Of a stretch of 8,061 nt of DNA, positions 5,348-8,061 are shown one piece after another. A program made the translations under genes and the position numbers. Numbering within the stretch: the first letter of the stretch is position 1; every line of letters starts with the position of its first letter. Origin of the DNA: an uncultured Lachnospiraceae bacterium (GTDB lineage: Bacteria; Bacillota; Clostridia; Lachnospirales; Anaerotignaceae); contig CALWSX010000171.1 in the NCBI GenBank assembly GCA_944384285.1, positions 1-8,061 on the forward strand, written 5' to 3'. The notes beneath the pieces were generated by a model. That model was given only the letters and a program-made list of their open reading frames with translations, was not told where the DNA came from and did not search any database.

Positions 5348-6280
5348 ATGTTAGATGTCTGTTTGCTTGGTACAGGCGGTATGATGCCTATGCCAAATCG
5401 TTACTTATCATCTCTTTTATTAAGATATAATGGAAAAATGATACTTTTTGACTGTGGAGAAGGAACACAGGTTACATTAAAAATGCAAGGTTATGGAATT
5501 AAACCTATAGATGCTATATTTTTTACTCATTTTCATGCAGACCATATATCAGGACTTCCAGGAATGCTTTTAACAATCGGAAATTCCGGAAGAACTGAAC
5601 CTTTAAAGCTTTTTGGTCCAAAAGGACTTAACGAAGTTGTTACAGGTCTTAGAAAAATAGCACAAGACCTTCCATATGAAGTAGAAATTATAGAACTTTC
5701 AAAAGATAACCAGGAAACAGAAGAAATAATAGTTGATGATTTCCACATAAAATATCATTTTATTGAACATACAGTAACTTGCATTTCATATCGTATTGAT
5801 ATAAAAAGAAAAGGTAAATTTAATGTAAAGAAAGCCTTAAGCTTAGATATCCCTAAAAATTTATGGAGTATCCTTCAAAAACAGGGAGTTTGTGAATATA
5901 TGGGAAAAATGTACTATGATACAGATGTGCTTGATGCTGCAAGAAAAGGAATTTCTGTATCTTTCTTCACAGACGGAAGACCTAATGAAAAAACACCCGA
6001 ATTTATTTCAGGCTCTGATCTCTTTATATGCGAATCTATGTATGCGGAAAATGACAAAATGGAAAAGGCTCTTCTTAATAAACATATGACATATTCTGAT
6101 GCATCAACACTTGCAAAAACTGGACAAGTTAAAGAGCTTTGGCTTACTCATTTTAGCCCTGCTCTTTCAGAACCAGAACTTTTTTTAGATATTGCAAAAA
6201 ATATTTTTGAGAATACTGTAATCGGATATGACAGATTAACAAAAACACTATTTTTTGAAGAAAAAAATAAACCTATTTAA
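5348..6280 (+). CDS. rnz: Ribonuclease Z (tRNase Z), long-exosite bacterial form
   Basis: RNase Z cuts the 3' trailer from tRNA precursors that lack an encoded CCA end. The 310 residues match the B. subtilis enzyme (about 307). FDCGEGTQ lies at 34-41, and the metal site HFHADH at 61-66 continues into ISGLPG. Further ligands are His141 (EHTV), Asp209 (FFTDGRP) and His268 (LTHFSPA). The catalytic-loop motif HMTYSDA is at 246-252. The GKFNVKKALSLDIP-type segment (156-169) precedes the active-site half, as in relatives. The tRNA-gripping arm falls in the 150-180 neighbourhood. Start ATG at 5348 has AAAAAGGTGA just upstream. Every catalytic residue I can check is present. The end of this gene overlaps the possible promoter of the downstream sigma gene. 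Confidence 0.96.
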   Translation: MLDVCLLGTGGMMPMPNRYLSSLLLRYNGKMILFDCGEGTQVTLKMQGYGIKPIDAIFFTHFHADHISGLPGMLLTIGNSGRTEPLKLFGPKGLNEVVTGLRKIAQDLPYEVEIIELSKDNQETEEIIVDDFHIKYHFIEHTVTCISYRIDIKRKGKFNVKKALSLDIPKNLWSILQKQGVCEYMGKMYYDTDVLDAARKGISVSFFTDGRPNEKTPEFISGSDLFICESMYAENDKMEKALLNKHMTYSDASTLAKTGQVKELWLTHFSPALSEPELFLDIAKNIFENTVIGYDRLTKTLFFEEKNKPI

Positions 6281-6294
6281 AACATATACGTATA
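6267..6294 (+). promoter_or_regulatory. Candidate ECF-sigma promoter upstream of the sigma gene
   Basis: ATAAAC (6267-6272) is followed after 16 bases by CGTATA (6289-6294). The SigW-type consensus is TGAAAC, 16 bases, CGTA, so the AAAC part, spacing and -10 fit while the first two -35 bases do not. It lies 33 bases before the sigma ATG, overlapping the rnz stop. ECF sigma genes are often autoregulated from such a site. The CGTATA is also the centre of a 12-bp palindrome, ATATACGTATAT. Confidence 0.4.
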
Positions 6295-6326
6295 TATTTA
6301 CAGGAAATAAGAAATAAGGGGAAAAT

Positions 6327-6887
6327 ATGCAAAAATCTGATTATGAAATTATACAGGAAATCCTTGGCGGAAACAAAGACTTGTTTTCCGAACTGCTTTC
6401 ACGATATAAAGCCCTTGTTTTTTCTGTTGTACTAAGAATGGTCAATAACAGCGAAGAGGCAAATGACCTATCCCAAGAAATATTTATTAAAATATATAAA
6501 AATCTTGATAAATATAACAACGAGTATAAGTTTTCAACTTGGGTTATAAGAATTGCTACTAACCATATAATTGACTACAGACGAAAGAAAAAACAAGATG
6601 TTGTAAGTATCGATGAGTTAACCTCTGAACCTTCTTTTTTAAGCACTCCAGAAAGTGAATATCTTAAAAAAGAAAGAAAGGTTACTTTAAACGATGCTCT
6701 TAAAGCATTGCCTGATATTTATAAAGTACCTATTGTGCTGTATCATCAAGAAAATTTAAGCTATCAGGAAATTGCTGATATTACGGGGGAATCGCTCTCT
6801 AAAATTAAAAACCGTATTTTTAGAGGACGTAAGCTTTTAAAAGATATTCTAATAAAATCAAAAGAAGGTGAAATTTGTGAATTGTGA
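6327..6887 (+). CDS. ECF-type RNA polymerase sigma factor (SigW-like)
   Basis: This 186-residue protein contains only sigma regions 2 and 4, the layout of extracytoplasmic-function sigma factors. Region 2 spans about 23-90, with EANDLSQEIFIKIYKNL (44-60) and the DNA-melting/-10 binding segment FSTWVIRIATNHIIDYRR (69-86). A linker with SIDELTSEPS follows. Region 4 (about 121-175) has LPDIYKVPIVLYH and the helix-turn-helix LSYQEIADITGESLSKIKNRI (144-164). It resembles the SigW group but I would not assign orthology. It directs RNA polymerase to envelope-stress-type promoters and is probably held inactive by the product of the next gene, which overlaps it by 11 bases. Start ATG at 6327 has AAGGGGA upstream. 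It follows rnz by 46 bases. Confidence 0.93.
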   Translation: MQKSDYEIIQEILGGNKDLFSELLSRYKALVFSVVLRMVNNSEEANDLSQEIFIKIYKNLDKYNNEYKFSTWVIRIATNHIIDYRRKKKQDVVSIDELTSEPSFLSTPESEYLKKERKVTLNDALKALPDIYKVPIVLYHQENLSYQEIADITGESLSKIKNRIFRGRKLLKDILIKSKEGEICEL

Positions 6888-7446
6888 GAGAGCTAATGAG
6901 CTTATAATGAAATATATGGACGGTACTATAACAGAAAATGAAGCCATCCAGCTTAATCTTCATATTAACGAATGTCAAACCTGCAAAGAAGAATTTGCAG
7001 TTTATGACTCAATTTTAGAAGAATTTGAATCTTTTAAATATGTTGAACCTCCTAAAGGCTTTGATGAAGCAGTTATGGAAAAAATACACGCACTCCCTGA
7101 TGTTTCTTATATTAATGAAAAATCTGTGTACAGAACTATTTATTCTGTCTTTACCGCACTTTTTGCATTCGCATTTTTCCTTTGGACTTTTAAAGCACCT
7201 TTACTTAATATGCTTGGTAAAAATCCATTGTTTTCAGAAAAGGTAAACCAACTTTTCAGTGTATTTGCAAAACATAATTTTGCAATTAATTCAGTTAATT
7301 TAGAAATTAACAGTGGATTTAATATCACAAATATGTTATTATCTAATGCAGTAGCTATTGCACTTGCTCTGCTCACTGCATTTTTCTCTTACAAACTTTA
7401 CAGAACTTATAAATATATGGGCAGACAAAAAAACAAAAGACAATAA
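6877..7446 (+). CDS. Anti-sigma factor with zinc-finger (zf-HC2) domain and two predicted membrane segments
   Basis: This 189-residue regulator is predicted to bind and silence the sigma factor encoded just before it. The start chosen is GTG at 6877, which sits 8 bases after AGAAGG and gives the usual family beginning MNCERANELIMKYMDG. A GTG at 6868 overlaps that site. The ZAS zinc motif is complete: Cys3, then His29-x3-Cys33-x2-Cys36. Hydrophobic segments at about 87-106 and 153-175 flank an outward-facing loop of about 45 residues. A basic tail (RTYKYMGRQKNKRQ) fits a return to the cytoplasm. RsiW-type anti-sigmas usually have a single membrane segment, so this hairpin layout is less common. 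The 11-base overlap with the sigma gene indicates translational coupling. The inducing signal is unknown. Confidence 0.85.
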   Translation: MNCERANELIMKYMDGTITENEAIQLNLHINECQTCKEEFAVYDSILEEFESFKYVEPPKGFDEAVMEKIHALPDVSYINEKSVYRTIYSVFTALFAFAFFLWTFKAPLLNMLGKNPLFSEKVNQLFSVFAKHNFAINSVNLEINSGFNITNMLLSNAVAIALALLTAFFSYKLYRTYKYMGRQKNKRQ

Positions 7447-7467
7447 TTTTAACGAGGTTTGATTCAT

Positions 7468-8061
7468 TTGGATACTTTTGAAGACAAATTAAGTGTGTTT
7501 TTCCTTTGTTTTGTGTTGTTTGCCGTCACGTTATATTTACGTGTCGGAATTGTTTATCCCACAGAATTTGTTCAGAAAATCATAAGTATTTTATCAGTGG
7601 CCGAAGATACATTAAAAATCTTTGGTCTTTCTGCATTTATAGAAATTTTAAAAAGCCATGAACCACTTACAATACTTATATTATTTTCTTGCTTTAAAAT
7701 ATTTATTTCTTCTTTAATTGTTATCATTTTTAAAAAAATGTGGGAATTCTCTTATGATGTTGTAAAAAATGACTTAATAAAAGTAATCAAATTTGGTACG
7801 CTTTCTTTTATAACAAATTTGATTATTGTTTTATTTTTTATACTTTCAATAGTCGGAATACCTATTGCTATATTATTTTCAATTATATTTGAAATTCTAA
7901 TTTTTTTAGGTTCAATACCTTTATCTATTTATATAGGGAAAAACATTCTTTTACATTACAATTTTAAAATAAATAATTTATTTGTTGAATATCTGTTTGG
8001 GTCTTTTATAATGCTCCTTTTGGAAAGTATATATTTTGTTGGATCAACTTTTATTTTCTTT
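7468..8061 (+). CDS. Multi-spanning membrane protein, 5' part (cut by window edge)
   Basis: An open frame of 198 codons without a stop begins at TTG (7468). It lies 21 bases after the anti-sigma stop, with AACGAGG (7451-7457) upstream. No ATG occurs until codon 91, which would cut a hydrophobic domain. Hydrophobic segments lie at about 9-29, 67-88, 111-128, 132-158 and 174-198. I do not recognise it with certainty. The segment with SIVGIPIAILF (127-137), then a GS-P-LSIYIGKNIL pattern (148-161), then EYLFGSFIMLLLESI (174-188) recalls the membrane module attached to some bactofilin-like polymer-forming proteins. Here no beta-helical part is visible. The close spacing suggests it is co-transcribed with the sigma/anti-sigma pair and may belong to its envelope response. 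Confidence 0.7.
   Translation, partial: MDTFEDKLSVFFLCFVLFAVTLYLRVGIVYPTEFVQKIISILSVAEDTLKIFGLSAFIEILKSHEPLTILILFSCFKIFISSLIVIIFKKMWEFSYDVVKNDLIKVIKFGTLSFITNLIIVLFFILSIVGIPIAILFSIIFEILIFLGSIPLSIYIGKNILLHYNFKINNLFVEYLFGSFIMLLLESIYFVGSTFIFF

Noticed and set aside
5533..5748. Antisense open frame opposite rnz
   Set aside because: It lies opposite the conserved catalytic region of RNase Z. Its Ser/Pro-rich translation matches no family I know.
5892..6089. Second-frame open reading frame inside rnz
   Set aside because: It is a shadow of the in-frame catalytic segments of RNase Z.
2128..6280. The two metallo-beta-lactamase-fold genes (2128 and 5348) as a duplicated pair or linked system
   Set aside because: Their motifs, lengths and subfamilies differ clearly (glyoxalase II-like against RNase Z), so there is no sign of recent duplication.
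6284..6295. Palindrome ATATACGTATAT as an independent operator
   Set aside because: A 12-bp AT-rich palindrome is weak evidence by itself. It is better explained for now by the overlapping ECF -10 candidate.
6868..6876. GTG start for the anti-sigma gene
   Set aside because: It overlaps the AGAAGG site. The GTG at 6877 has better spacing and gives the usual MNCE beginning.
7025..7376. Other-frame open frames (both strands) within the anti-sigma gene
   Set aside because: They overlap a gene with an intact zinc-finger motif and membrane segments, and have no start signals.

Overview
The window is AT-rich, with dense, mostly + strand genes separated by short gaps and usually preceded by GGAGG-type ribosome binding sites. 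It carries the sporulation-linked genes yabP and yabQ beside mazG, rqcP and a divIC/ftsB-type gene. This is the order of the Bacillus subtilis yabN-yabO-yabP-yabQ-divIC block. I read it as chromosomal DNA of a low-GC, endospore-forming member of the Bacillota, most likely a clostridium. No tRNA, rRNA, CRISPR array, insertion sequence or phage gene was seen.

Region 1 (1-1430) is a divergent pair. The N-terminal part of an MMPL/RND-type membrane transporter runs off the left edge on the - strand, and a TetR-family regulator reads rightward. The gap between them holds a near-consensus promoter for the regulator, whose -10 box lies inside a perfect 14-bp palindrome. This suggests an autoregulated repressor-transporter switch.

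Region 2 (1438-3772) continues in the same direction with a YgjP-type zinc metallopeptidase, a glyoxalase II-like metallo-beta-lactamase-fold hydrolase and a stand-alone MazG. The MazG gene contains an uninterrupted run of 17 A. HU follows with its own excellent promoter, placed inside the end of mazG, and a strong Rho-independent terminator.

Region 3 (3824-5325) holds rqcP (ribosome quality control), yabP and yabQ (spore coat/cortex formation) and a DivIC/FtsB-like division protein, and ends in a probable terminator. A 12-bp RNA stem between rqcP and yabP would bury the yabP ribosome binding site.

Region 4 (5348-8061) holds the long-form tRNase Z gene. It is followed by an ECF sigma factor, an overlapping zinc-finger anti-sigma factor with two predicted membrane segments, and the start of a multi-spanning membrane protein that runs off the right edge. 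A possible ECF-type promoter precedes the sigma gene.

Most of the window is conserved housekeeping and sporulation gene content. I do not see a clearly new multi-gene system. The parts most worth a second look are the yabP hairpin, the A17 tract in mazG, the palindromic operator candidate, and the sigma/anti-sigma/membrane-protein operon.
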